DNA of 64,000 nt from CAVUPF01 sp963803755 (GTDB lineage: Bacteria > Actinomycetota > Thermoleophilia > Solirubrobacterales > 70-9), in the NCBI GenBank assembly GCA_963803755.1, contig CAWDNP010000007.1, positions 434,001-498,000 on the forward strand, given 5' to 3'. Shown here one piece after another: positions 1 through 8,230 of this stretch. The position numbers were made by a program, and so were the translations under genes. Each line of letters begins with the position of its first letter. Positions within the stretch are counted from its first letter, which is position 1. The notes under the pieces are model-generated. The model made no database searches. It was not told the origin of the DNA and worked only from the letters and a program-made list of their open reading frames with translations.

Positions 1-101
1 GCGATCTCCTCAAGCAGCGCCCGCCGGATCTCCGCGTCGCGCAGGACATCCTCGCCGAAGGCGCTGCCCAGGTGAAGATCAGAGACGATCGCGGTGCGCA
101 C
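1..101 (-). CDS. Metallophosphoesterase, N-terminal fragment (cut by window edge)
   Basis: Reading the minus strand from a GTG at 101 gives 33 residues containing SDLHLGS near residue 7, the first metal-binding motif (DxH) of calcineurin-like phosphoesterases. The rest lies outside the window, so substrate and subfamily cannot be judged. It is divergent from the hydrolase at 184. Family is clear from the motif; function beyond metal-dependent phosphoester hydrolysis is not inferable. Confidence 0.7.
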   Translation of the reverse strand, partial: MRTAIVSDLHLGSAFGEDVLRDAEIRRALLEEI

Positions 102-171
102 CGCGCCAACCTAACCGCTGAGCCCAGCCGCGCCTGCAAGCGTTCCTCCTGGCCGCACAGCCAGTCCCGGC

Positions 172-177
172 TAAAAT
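172..177 (+). promoter_or_regulatory. -10 box TAAAAT, leaderless start for the hydrolase
   Basis: TAAAAT ends six bases before the ATG at 184, so transcription should begin at or next to the start codon. No Shine-Dalgarno sequence precedes the ATG. The same spacing recurs at many starts in this window. Confidence 0.5.
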
Positions 178-183
178 TGCCGG

Positions 184-1158
184 ATGAAAGGACTTAGCGA
201 AGAGCGCCTGGCGCCCACCAACGGGATCGAGATCGCCTATCAGGAGATCGGCGACCCCGGTGGTGAGCCGCTGCTGCTGGTGATGGGGCTGGGGACGCAG
301 ATGCTCGGATGGAATCAGGAGTTCTGCGAGATGCTGGCCGAGCAGGGCTTCAGGGTCGTCCGCTTCGACAACCGCGACATCGGCCGCTCGACCATGATCG
401 AGTCCGCCGGGGTGCCGAAGCGGATCGACATGCTGCTCGGTCGCCGCTCAGCCGCTCCCTACTTGTTGGGCGATATGGCTGCCGACACGACCGGGCTGAT
501 GGACCACCTTGGGATCGAGTCCGCCCACGTGGTGGGTGCCTCGATGGGCGGGATGATCGCCCAGACACTGGCGATCGAGAGCCCCGAGCGGGTCCGGTCG
601 CTGGTCTCGATGATGTCGACCACCGGCAACCGCCGGGTGGGGATGCCGGCGCCGAAGACCCTCGGGACGCTGATGGCGCGCCCCGCCCCAGGGCGCGAGG
701 CCGCCGTCGAGCAGGCGCTGAAGACCTTCCGCATCATCGGCTCCCCCGGCTTCCCGATGGACGAGCAGCGTCTGCGTGAGGCGGCGGGCACCTCCTATGA
801 CCGCGGCCACAGCAAGGCCGGGGTGGCGCGCCAGCTCTACGCGATCACCGCCTCCGGCGATCGCACCAAGGCCCTTCACGACCTGCGGACGCCAACGGCC
901 GTTATTCACGGCGCCGAGGACCCTCTGATCCAGCCGTCGGGAGGCCGCGCGACCGCCAAAGCGATCCCCGGCGCCCATCTGCGAATCATCGAGGGCATGG
1001 GCCACGACCTCCCGCGAGCCCTCTGGCCGACCTTCATAGAGGAGATCTCCTCTAACGCCACCCGCACCGTGGGTGAGCCGGCTGCCATGCGGCCGACTCA
1101 GGCCTTCGGCCCCACGAATTCGTCGAGCCTCGCCACGTCAGCCTTGCGAGAGACGTAG
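184..1158 (+). CDS. Alpha/beta hydrolase
   Basis: A 324-residue alpha/beta-hydrolase-fold enzyme. Visible are the oxyanion-loop region (VMGLGTQ, about 33-39), the nucleophile elbow GASMGG with Ser120, the acid in GAEDP (Asp246) and the catalytic His274 in GMGHD. The family includes esterases, C-C hydrolases and non-heme haloperoxidase-like enzymes; the substrate cannot be told from sequence. The last 35 residues or so (Ser/Thr/Ala rich) look like a non-conserved tail. The gene is monocistronic. The next 700 bases hold only a decayed gene on the opposite strand, and the tail overlaps that gene's end. Confidence 0.85.
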   Translation: MKGLSEERLAPTNGIEIAYQEIGDPGGEPLLLVMGLGTQMLGWNQEFCEMLAEQGFRVVRFDNRDIGRSTMIESAGVPKRIDMLLGRRSAAPYLLGDMAADTTGLMDHLGIESAHVVGASMGGMIAQTLAIESPERVRSLVSMMSTTGNRRVGMPAPKTLGTLMARPAPGREAAVEQALKTFRIIGSPGFPMDEQRLREAAGTSYDRGHSKAGVARQLYAITASGDRTKALHDLRTPTAVIHGAEDPLIQPSGGRATAKAIPGAHLRIIEGMGHDLPRALWPTFIEEISSNATRTVGEPAAMRPTQAFGPTNSSSLATSALRET

Positions 1159-1858
1159 ATAGCGTGCCTCCCGGCCGCTGTCCAATGCAGGTCCAGAAGC
1201 TCGCAGGTGTCACAGAACATCCTCAGGATGTCGGTGGAGAAATTGTCGAACCGGTAACGCGGGCAGGACCATCCGCCACGGCCGCTGTTTTGAAAACGAC
1301 AGCCATCGGAATGGATGAGGCCTCGTAGAAACAAGTGGGGACGAGGTCAACGAACTCTTGCTGCCACGCCGTTAAGGCGATCGATCGTAAGTGCTTTTTG
1401 CCTGGGCCATGCTGGGGGAAAAGGCAGGGCCAGCTCTTCGAGTATGAATTGACCTCGTAGCAGTTGCACGACCGTAACTGTCGTCCTACTCGGTTCCAGG
1501 GAAGAACGGCTTGCATGGCAGCCTCGCACTCTCGGACGATCCCGGGATACCTCACGTCCAGAAAGATCCGGAGCCGGTGGACGCCACGTCGATGGGTTGA
1601 AATGCAACCGTCGCCGAGGTACATGCCCGGCAGGTACACGTAGGCAGTCGAGAGTCGGTCGAAGTTGTGCCAGCTGCTGCCGCATCGGTCGCAAGGCGGA
1701 AGACCGCCTGGACCTCCGAGCTGACCAGAGCGGCTTGTGTAGGAGTGCGGAAGCTTGCCCTTGGACCAGTCTCTGATCGTTGGTCGCGAGATACCCGTGC
1801 GTCGCGAAATCTCGCAGTTATTGAGCCCCTAGTCTCTCAATCGAAGAGCCTCAGCCAC
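1098..1858 (-). pseudogene. Decayed HTH + LAGLIDADG-type homing-endonuclease-like protein
   Basis: Read on the minus strand from a GTG at 1858, the protein begins with a helix-turn-helix (CEISRRTGISRPTIRDW), then a Cys pair (CDRCGSSWH), a LAGLIDADG-like motif (GMYLGDGC) and, in a second frame, the partner motif GLIHSDGCR. A TAG at 1829-1831 interrupts the HTH, and a one-base shift near 1330-1335 separates the two endonuclease motifs. Both halves otherwise keep coherent sequence, so decay is recent or partly a sequencing effect. Such HTH/LAGLIDADG orphan proteins are widespread in actinobacteria and their role is not established. It ends beside tRNA-Leu. Confidence 0.7.
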
Positions 1859-1892
1859 CGTTCTCTCGACTATGCACCGAGGAACCTCGCTA

Positions 1893-1978
1893 TGCGGCTG
1901 GAGGGATTCGAACCCCCACGCTCTCTCTCGAGCAATAGGTTCTGAGCCTATCGCGTCTGCCAGTTCCGCCACAGCCGC
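1893..1978 (-). tRNA. tRNA-Leu (CAG anticodon)
   Basis: Minus-strand 86-nt cloverleaf: acceptor arms GCGGCTG/CAGCCGC, anticodon arm ATAGG-CTCAGAA-CCTAT with CAG, a long class II variable arm (TGCTCGAGAGAGAGCG) and T-loop GGTTCGAATCC. It decodes CUG. CCA is not encoded. The discriminator base is A. Confidence 0.95.
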
Positions 1979-2120
1979 CGGTGACCACAAATGTAGCGGC
2001 TGGCCCAGGTTTCGAGACCCCCGGTTCATAGTCGAACACATGTTCGAGTCTATGCCTTCAACCGGATGTCTCGGTCGGTTGGGCCTGCCTCCCGAGCGCT
2101 GTTAAAGTTCCGCGTCCTTC

Positions 2121-2193
2121 GCCGCTATCGTCCAGGGGACTAGGACGCCGGATTCTCAGTCCGGAAACCCGGGTTCGAATCCCGGTAGCGGTA
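2121..2193 (+). tRNA. tRNA-Glu (CTC anticodon)
   Basis: 73-nt cloverleaf: acceptor GCCGCTA pairing with TAGCGGT, anticodon arm CCGGA-TTCTCAG-TCCGG, T-arm GGGTTCGAATCCC, discriminator A, no encoded CCA. It decodes GAG. Its 3' half is the attachment site for two islands: copies of the 3' half occur at 8993-9034 and 14318-14355. Confidence 0.95.
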
Positions 2194-2194
2194 T
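2153..2194 (+). repeat. att core 1 (3' half of tRNA-Glu)
   Basis: This 42-bp stretch, from TTCTCAGTCC in the anticodon loop to AGCGGTAT just past the tRNA end, is repeated without mismatch at 8993-9034. Direct duplication of a tRNA 3' part is the usual scar of a tyrosine-recombinase element, and this copy keeps the tRNA whole. No intact integrase gene is present between the copies. Confidence 0.85.
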
Positions 2195-2270
2195 CAGACA
2201 TAAGCCCCGCAAATGTGGGGTTTTCAGTAAGCGTTCAGTCCCTGGCGTCACCTGAGGCACAGGCGCGGTT

Positions 2271-3149
2271 GACATAACGAGGGCTGGGAGAAAGCTGCTG
2301 CCGGCCGAGGCAGTAGATCGGGTCATCGACCACTGGCCGCAGAGCTGCGGCTGCGGGCGCTCTTTCGCCGAGGCAGATGAGGAGCTCGGTCGCCCCGCCC
2401 GACACCAGGTCACCGAGCTGCCCGAGATCGCGGTGGCGGTGACCGAGCACCGCCTGCACCGCCGCCGCTGCCCGGACTGCGGCAAGGCGACCCGCGCCGA
2501 GCTGCCGGCTGACGTTCCCGTCGGCGCCTTCGGGCCTCGCCTGGAAGCCGCCGTGGCGACGCTCGCGGTCCGCAACCGCGTCTCGCGCCGCGACACGGTC
2601 GAGCTGGCGGGCGAGCTGTTTGGTGCCGGGCTCGCGAGCGGCACGGTCGACGCGATCCTCGCCCGCGCGGGTGAGGCACTTGCCGGGCCCTATGAGGATT
2701 TGCTGGGGCGCCTCCGCGCAGCCCCGGCGCAAAACGTCGATGAGACAGGCTGGAAGCTGCGGGGCAAGAAGCGCACCCTGTGGGGCGCCGTCACCCCACG
2801 CTCAGCCGTCTTTCGCATCGCCCCCGACCGCCACGAGCGCGAGGTGGCGAGGCTTTTGGGTGGGGAGTTCGCCGGCATCGTCGGCTCCGATCGCTGGTGG
2901 GCCTACCGCGGCTTTGACCCGGAGAGGCGCCAGGCCTGCTGGTCGCACCTGATCCGCGATCTGACCGCGCACTCCGAAGGGCCGCCCGCCCAGAAGTGCT
3001 TCGGGGAGGCGGGGCTCGATATCGCCCGCCGCCTATTCGCAGCTTGGGAGGACTTCCACGAGCACGGTGACCGCCGCCGCCTGAGGCGCGAGACGGCGCC
3101 GCTTAAGCGGGAGTTCAAAGCGTTGCTAAAGCGCGGCTCCAAAAAATAG
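2271..3149 (+). pseudogene. Truncated IS66-family transposase
   Basis: The open frame shows the IS66 zinc-finger region (CGCGRSFAEAD, then RRCPDCGKATR), the central DDE-type catalytic region (NVDETGWK with the first Asp; GSDRWWAYRG with the second) and SHLIRDL. It stops at 3149 without the final part holding the catalytic Glu and the C-terminal IS66 domain (roughly 150 residues). The N-terminal leucine-rich part is also missing and no start codon is evident. It lies just inside att core 1. Confidence 0.8.
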
Positions 3150-3227
3150 ACGGACGATGCCGGGTCGCTGCGGATATTGACGAGGGCGTTGTGAACTGGT
3201 TGGCGGAATAACCCCCGCGAGGGCTTT

Positions 3228-3770
3228 TCAGGCCGCCTGGGCGGCTAATTGGTGCTTATGGAGCTTCATCAGGTTATGTGTGGCGGTGATCAGCCGCCAC
3301 TCCGAGCGCACCGCTGATCTCCCTCGCCGTTGGAAGCGGTCGATCCGCCGATTGTGCTTGGTTTGCGCGAACACGGGCTCGACCATCGCCTTGCGTCTTC
3401 GGTAAAGCCCGTCGCCGCGCTCGGTCGCAAGTACGGTGCGCATGAACGCGTAACGCCCACCACCCCAGCCGGGGCGGGGAGTGTCACGCTTGCCGCATCG
3501 GGCGGGATCAGCACCTGGATGCCGTCACTCACGACGTTATCGATCTGCTCCTCGTTCCAGTAGCCGCTGTCGGCAACCGCCACCCCGGGTGTCTCGGTAA
3601 CGCCAATCGCCTCGAGCTCCTGCTTCGTCGCTTGGACCATCGGCTCGAGGTGTCCGAAGTCCGGGGGAGCTGGTGGTTACCTCCGCCGCGAGCACGATCT
3701 GTGCTCGTTCACCGCGGCCTGCGTGTTGTAGCCCTGGGTGTAGCTGCGCGGGGTCTTCACGTTGCGCGAA
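3228..3770 (-). pseudogene. Broken DDE transposase remnant (IS1182/IS4-like)
   Basis: Minus-strand fragments in several frames read NVKTPRSYTQGYNTQAAVNE, then IVLAAEVTT, then FGHLEPMV, ADSGYWNE, and finally MVEPVFAQTKHNRRIDRF near the C-terminus with the catalytic Glu region. At least three frame changes occur (near 3685-3710 and 3440). The N-terminal half is absent. Together with the IS66 fragment this makes the left end of island 1 a transposon graveyard. Confidence 0.7.
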
Positions 3771-3775
3771 TCACT

Positions 3776-3804
3776 TTCAATTCTTTCAACACTTGCGCTA
3801 CACT
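3776..3804 (+). promoter_or_regulatory. Promoter for the 143-aa DNA-binding protein
   Basis: A -35-like TTCAAT (3776-3781), 17-bp spacer and -10 TACACT (3799-3804) lie nine bases before the ATG at 3814, so the transcript would have almost no leader. The TTCAAT box is a weak match. Confidence 0.45.
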
Positions 3805-3813
3805 CGACAAGCT

Positions 3814-4242
3814 ATGGCGACCACCGACACAACCCGCACCGCTTACGTCCGCGCCCTGCCGACTCTCTCTCGCGCCGCAGAGCTGATCGATATCAGCCCC
3901 GCTGGCATTACTAGGGGCATCGAGGAGCTTGGCCTCGAGCCGCTCCCTTGGGGCCGGCGCGAGAAGCACCTCGCAGTCGATGATCTGCTGCGGCTCGCGA
4001 TACATCTCCAGCGCGCCTCGGCTGAGGAGGTGGCGGGCGGTTTGGTCGAAGACGTCGAGCGCCAGCACCCAGAGCAGCTAGGTGCGATCAATGCCGATGT
4101 CGACCGCTTCTTCGCTGCGTTGCCTCCCCGCCGTCCTGATCGCCCCGAGGACTTCCTGGCCGAGCTCCACGATGCTCTCCCGAAGCGATACGCCCAGCAG
4201 GCCGAGGCGATCTACCGCCGTCACGCGACCAGCTCGAAGTAG
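3814..4242 (+). CDS. Small predicted DNA-binding protein of unknown function
   Basis: 142 residues from ATG 3814, chosen because a promoter ends just before it and the upstream frame lies inside the transposase remnant. Residues about 18-40 (LSRAAELIDISPAGITRGIE) look like a helix-turn-helix, followed by an acidic/hydrophobic helical half (LLRLAIHLQRASAEEVAGGL). No family was recognised with certainty. Its place inside the island and the near-leaderless promoter fit an element regulator or excisionase-like role, which is inference only. Confidence 0.55.
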   Translation: MATTDTTRTAYVRALPTLSRAAELIDISPAGITRGIEELGLEPLPWGRREKHLAVDDLLRLAIHLQRASAEEVAGGLVEDVERQHPEQLGAINADVDRFFAALPPRRPDRPEDFLAELHDALPKRYAQQAEAIYRRHATSSK

Positions 4243-4493
4243 TCGCCGGAGTACCCGTCGCGTCGCCCGCCGCGCTTGAACCCAGCGCGGCCAGCTCCTC
4301 ACGCGGGAGCGCGATCGCCGCGTCGAGCACAACGCCGATGCGGCCCTTGGCCACGGTGCGGCGATCGATCGCCAGGCCGATCAGGCACAGGAGCCAGCAG
4401 GCGGTCAGGTACTCGCCCCGCAGCGTCCCCAAGTGCCAGACATTTCAGGACGATACTTCGCGTGGCCTGACGCGTTTCCGGACAGCTCGGAAG
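4243..4493. other. Gene-poor stretch in island 1
   Basis: No convincing gene. A minus-strand frame here could encode a short hydrophobic/charged peptide (LTACWLLCLIGLAIDRR) but it has no start signal and runs antisense into the gene at 3814. It could be a remnant. Confidence 0.4.
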
Positions 4494-4606
4494 CGTGTCC
4501 CGAAATTTGTCCCCGACTCCACCGAACTCCACCGATTTCTTCCGAACTCCTTGGACTCAGCAGGCACAAATCGGCCGCAAATGGCTTTCTAGAGCCATTG
4601 CTCAGT
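4494..4606 (+). repeat. Att-flanking repeat, copy A
   Basis: Starts CGTGTCCCGAAATTTGTCCC and ends with CACAAATCGGCCGCAAATGG plus CTCAGT. The same order of blocks occurs at 8888-9000 directly before att core 2, and the first block again at 14254 before att core 3. In this copy the tRNA-derived core is missing and the sequence continues TTAGCAGAGCACAG. Confidence 0.65.
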
Positions 4607-4636
4607 TAGCAGAGCACAGAGTCAGGATACCGCTCC

Positions 4637-7051
4637 CTACTTGCTGGGGGCGCTCGTCATGGAGGATTGCGGCTCCTCGATCTCATAGCCGAGAGACCGG
4701 TACGCCTTGAGGCGCTTCGCGAACATGCGACGCAGTACGGGCAACTCGGCGTCAACGTAATCGTAGATGAGCGCGTCGCGCTTGCCGGGGAAGGCGCGAT
4801 GAAGGCGGCCAGCGTACTGGACGACTGTTCCTTTCCAGGCAATCGGCATCGCCAGCAGGAGAGTGTCCAGACGGGGCTCGTCGAATCCCTCGCCGACGTA
4901 GCGGCCGGTGGCCAGCACGAGACAGGGCTCGCCATCGCACGCGGCGAGCTGCTCGGCTGCGACCCGGTGGTCCGTCGCCGACATCTCGCCGTGGAGCGCA
5001 ACGAGAGTCGAGCCGCGATCGGCGAGATGGGCCTGGAGTCTTTCGAGGTGCTCGCGCCGTTCGGTGAGGACGATTGGCGAACGATCTCGCCCGATCAGCT
5101 CCAGCGCCTCGTCGGCGATCAGTCTCGTTCGCTCATCATCGCCTGCGAGAGCGCCGAAGACCTCTTGAATCGAGGCTTCCGTGGGAAGTATGGAGGGGTC
5201 AAAGCCGGTATCGCGACGAACGACGCGCAGTTGCAACGTTTGCTCCCCCGTCGATCCCTGGGCAATCGTGTGTCGGACCGATCCACACTGCATCGCGACG
5301 ATCGGGTGGTGTCCGTCGCGTCGGCGAGGAGTGGCAGTGAGGCCCGTCACGAAGCGCGCGGGGGCGGCCTGCAGGACTCGCTCGGTCGTCACGGCGGGGA
5401 CGTGATGACACTCGTCGACGACCACGTGTCCGTATCCAGCCATCTCCTTTTCAAGCGCATCGCTCCGCGCCAGGCTTTGGATCATCGCTACGTCGAGCAG
5501 GCCGGTTGGTTTCTTGCGGCCTCCACCGATCGTGCCGATCGCGTCCGAATCGACGCCAAGGAACTGCTCCAGCCGATCTTGCCATTGCTTGAGCAGAGGC
5601 TTACGGTGGACGAGGATCAGCGTTGAGCGCGCCCTGGCGGCGATCATCTGAATGGCGATCACCGTCTTGCCCCTCCCTGGCGGCGCGCAGAGGACGCCGA
5701 GATCGTCACCCAGCATGTCTTGTGCCGCCTTGGCCTGCACCGGGTCGAGTTCGCCGATGAAGCGCGCGTCGAGTTCGGTGCCTTCGGTTCGCTCGTCCGT
5801 GAGTTCCAATTCGATACCAAGGCCTTTGAGCAGCTCCTCCAACGGCTCCCGGCATCCGCGAGGCAGCGCCAGAAAATCTCCTGCCTCTTCGAAGCAGGAG
5901 ATCACCCTGGGCGTGCGCGCGGTGGAGAACCGTATGCGCTGGAGCTCGAAGAACTTCGGGTTGGAGAAGCAGGCCAGGCGCCGTAGGGCATCGTGGAGCG
6001 CTGGCGGCAGGTCTGTGCGCTTTACGTAGAGACGTTGGGCGAGGGTCGCGTGAACGGTCTCGGGAAGCGTTGTCGTCGCGAGGCGGGCGGCGAGGGACCG
6101 GGCGGGTCGCCACGGAGCCGCATCATCTGTCGATTCCTCGCCCACCGCGAGGACATGGGAATCGCGCTCGCCGTCTGCGACAAGCTCCTCGAGCCGCTGG
6201 GGCTCGATCAGCGTCAGGGAGTCGAGGTAGATCCACTGATCTGCATATGGCTCAAGTTGCTCATCGAGGAAGAGCGTGTTGCCCGCTCGGCGCGCCTCCT
6301 GCTGAAGCGGGAGCGCGATCAGATTCCCGAAGCCGCCCCTCGGGAGGTTGTCCTGGCTCGGGAAGAGGCGGTCGTAAGAGGCCATGTCGAGGGTCGGGCA
6401 TCGCGCCATGGCATTTGTCAGCAGCATCAGTCCGAAGCGGCGGGCCGCCGCCGCCGGGACGGCCTCGCTGAAGAAGAACCAGACGTGCGCGCCCCGGCCG
6501 GAGCGGGAGCGCTCGACCGCGGGCAGGACGTCGAACTCCCCGCAGGCTTCGCGGATCGCGGTGACATCCTCGCGCCAAGCATGCCCATCGAGGTCGATCG
6601 CCAGCAGGTGGCATGTGTCGTCGGCGAGCAGCGGATAGACGCCGATGACCTGACGACCTTCGAGGTGAGCTCGGAGCTCATGTTCAGACGGCACAACGAA
6701 CGCCTGGTTCGGGCACTCCCCGCACTTCACCCTGGGCTTCTCGCACACTCCCGGCTTCCACTCGTTCGCGCAGTGCGGCGCCCACCCGCTGCGGCCCTTG
6801 GCGTTTTCCCAGCGCCCGGGGAAGACATCCGGCCGACCCTGAAACAGGCGCTCGAAGAGCTGGAGCTTGCGCTCGCGGGACCAGCTGTCGCTCGACATGG
6901 CGGTGTCTGCCGTTTCTGTCTCGTCTCGGCCAGCTTGGGCGGTACGCAGCTCGTTCAGGCGCCGGCGAGAGTCCTTGCGCCGCTGCTCAAGTTCGTTCAG
7001 CCGAGCCTCCTCAGCGAGGATCTCTCCGGCAAGGTCTCGGCGAGCGGTCAC
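4637..7051 (-). CDS. TOTE-type conflict protein: primase (AEP) plus DEAD/DEAH helicase
   Basis: About 804 residues if started at GTG 7051 (an ATG at 6898 is the alternative; the longer form keeps a coiled coil, EEARLNELEQRRKDSRRRL). Then follow a Cys cluster (CANEW, VCEKP, KCGECPN), an archaeo-eukaryotic primase domain with DLD (about 153-155) and GAHVW (His about 189), and a superfamily 2 helicase: Walker A PPGRGKT (about 457-463), DECH (about 546-549), GLTATP and QYAGRLHR. This order matches proteins annotated as the TOTE conflict system, thought to act against invasive nucleic acid. It lies in an island and is divergent from 7115. Confidence 0.85.
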   Translation of the reverse strand: MTARRDLAGEILAEEARLNELEQRRKDSRRRLNELRTAQAGRDETETADTAMSSDSWSRERKLQLFERLFQGRPDVFPGRWENAKGRSGWAPHCANEWKPGVCEKPRVKCGECPNQAFVVPSEHELRAHLEGRQVIGVYPLLADDTCHLLAIDLDGHAWREDVTAIREACGEFDVLPAVERSRSGRGAHVWFFFSEAVPAAAARRFGLMLLTNAMARCPTLDMASYDRLFPSQDNLPRGGFGNLIALPLQQEARRAGNTLFLDEQLEPYADQWIYLDSLTLIEPQRLEELVADGERDSHVLAVGEESTDDAAPWRPARSLAARLATTTLPETVHATLAQRLYVKRTDLPPALHDALRRLACFSNPKFFELQRIRFSTARTPRVISCFEEAGDFLALPRGCREPLEELLKGLGIELELTDERTEGTELDARFIGELDPVQAKAAQDMLGDDLGVLCAPPGRGKTVIAIQMIAARARSTLILVHRKPLLKQWQDRLEQFLGVDSDAIGTIGGGRKKPTGLLDVAMIQSLARSDALEKEMAGYGHVVVDECHHVPAVTTERVLQAAPARFVTGLTATPRRRDGHHPIVAMQCGSVRHTIAQGSTGEQTLQLRVVRRDTGFDPSILPTEASIQEVFGALAGDDERTRLIADEALELIGRDRSPIVLTERREHLERLQAHLADRGSTLVALHGEMSATDHRVAAEQLAACDGEPCLVLATGRYVGEGFDEPRLDTLLLAMPIAWKGTVVQYAGRLHRAFPGKRDALIYDYVDAELPVLRRMFAKRLKAYRSLGYEIEEPQSSMTSAPSK

Positions 7052-7114
7052 GTGGCTGCATTCTGCAAAGCCACCGGCGTTACAGCATCCGCGCGGTTCG
7101 CTAAAAGGGCATCG

Positions 7115-7840
7115 ATGGCCGACGATGGAGCGACGACGCAGAAAGTCCGCGAGCTTCGCGCCCAGGGCTTCTCTCCCAGGGAGATCGCTCGCAGCCTTGG
7201 GATCCGGCCCGCCGAGGCGTCTGCCCTCATCCGCGAGCTCGCAGCTGAGCGGGACAACGCGCATCCTGACGCCGACCTCCTCGACTGCTGGCTCAATGCC
7301 GGGTGGAGTGCCGGTCTGGGGGTGCCGGATCGAGCCGACTGGCGCGATCCCGGCGTCGACGAGGGGACGGAGGGTCTGCTTACCGTGCTCGTCGCCAGGC
7401 GCCGGCGCCACCGGCGCAAGATCACGACCTGCATCTACCTGATTGATGCCTACTGCCTCGGCGTCAAGAACGCCATGGGGCCGGACGAAGTGGATGACCG
7501 AGGCTTGCGCTCGCTCGCCGGCTTCGCGTTCAGCGCTTACCCCGCTCCTCCCATCAGCGCCCCGATCGATCTCGTCCGCAACCTCGTGCTGGGGGCTGCC
7601 GAGTATGCCCGCGGACTCGGATTCGCGCCCCATCCCGACTTCGAGGAGGCCCGCCTGCACCTCGGCCCCTGGGAGGGGCCCAGCGCGATCACGTTCGGCT
7701 GCGACGGCCAGCCGCACTACATCAACGGGCCCGATGACGATCCCGAGCACATCCTTCGCACCCTGCGGCGCACCGTCGGGGACGGGGGATTTCGCCACAC
7801 GGTCGCTTATGACCTCGGTGATCTACGTATGGCCGGGTGA
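7115..7840 (+). CDS. HTH protein divergent to the TOTE gene
   Basis: 241 residues from ATG 7115. The N-terminus carries a Hin/sigma-like helix-turn-helix (VRELRAQGFSPREIARSLG, about 8-26). The rest is a conserved-looking alpha/beta domain (YLIDAYCLGVKNAMGP, LVLGAAEYARGLGF, GPSAITFGCDGQPHYI) of unknown function that I recall as a stand-alone hypothetical family in actinobacteria. Only 63 bp separate its start from the TOTE start, so the two probably share a divergent promoter region. It could regulate or assist the TOTE protein; that is inference. Confidence 0.7.
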   Translation: MADDGATTQKVRELRAQGFSPREIARSLGIRPAEASALIRELAAERDNAHPDADLLDCWLNAGWSAGLGVPDRADWRDPGVDEGTEGLLTVLVARRRRHRRKITTCIYLIDAYCLGVKNAMGPDEVDDRGLRSLAGFAFSAYPAPPISAPIDLVRNLVLGAAEYARGLGFAPHPDFEEARLHLGPWEGPSAITFGCDGQPHYINGPDDDPEHILRTLRRTVGDGGFRHTVAYDLGDLRMAG

Positions 7841-7910
7841 GCTGGCGACCAGATCTTCGTGAAGGCGCTCAGCGCACCTCGATGACAATAAGTCCACCAT
7901 CTCACCTGTA

Positions 7911-7938
7911 TTGACATTTTCGCTCTTTTCGCTACTCT
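7911..7938 (+). promoter_or_regulatory. Strong promoter, leaderless MerR-like gene
   Basis: TTGACA (7911-7916), 16-bp spacer, TACTCT (7933-7938). The ATG at 7945 sits six bases after the -10 box, so the transcript should start at or next to the start codon. Confidence 0.75.
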
Positions 7939-7944
7939 GGCTAC

Positions 7945-8178
7945 ATGGCGCAGTTGATGCAGGTCCGACAGGCAGCCCGGGCACTGGGGGTCCACGAGAA
8001 CACGGTCCGCCGCTGGGAGGAGCGCGGTCTTCTGCAAGCCGTCCGGCTCCCAAGCGGAGTCCGGCGCTTCCGGGCAGAGGACGTGGAGGCGATGCGCGCG
8101 CAGATGTTCAGCGGCTTCGCGCCGCTGCGCGAGGACGACGACGTTGTCCCGGTGACGCGCGTCCGCCCGATCGACTAA
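7945..8178 (+). CDS. MerR/excisionase-like HTH protein
   Basis: 77 residues consisting of a winged HTH: VRQAARALGVHENTVRRWEE (about 7-26), then GLLQAVRLPSGVRRFRAEDVEAM, typical of MerR and excisionase DNA-binding domains, and a short acidic tail. There is no effector domain. It precedes the 211-residue unknown gene by 52 bp and likely shares its transcript. It could be the element's excisionase or a repressor of the pair. Confidence 0.8.
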   Translation: MAQLMQVRQAARALGVHENTVRRWEERGLLQAVRLPSGVRRFRAEDVEAMRAQMFSGFAPLREDDDVVPVTRVRPID

Positions 8179-8230
8179 GAGCCGTCTTCTCCCGGCCGTA
8201 GGGTTCGAGGCCCGTGAAGGGCAGCGAGCG

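Noticed and set aside
4088..4432. Minus-strand frame with LTACWLLCLIGLAIDRR
   Set aside because: It lacks a start signal and overlaps the gene at 3814 antisense. A decayed fragment is possible but not supported.
4596..4640. tRNA-like GCTCAGTTAGCAGAGCAC
   Set aside because: It resembles a tRNA D-arm, but no acceptor, anticodon or T-arm can be folded around it.
5993..7114. A long plus-strand frame leading into the 7115 gene
   Set aside because: It is the mirror of the primase domain on the other strand; only the part from ATG 7115 shows protein-like features.
7052..7798. A 249-residue N-terminal extension of the TOTE protein
   Set aside because: It runs antisense through the convincing HTH gene at 7115 and has no recognisable domain. 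The protein should start at 7051 or 6898.
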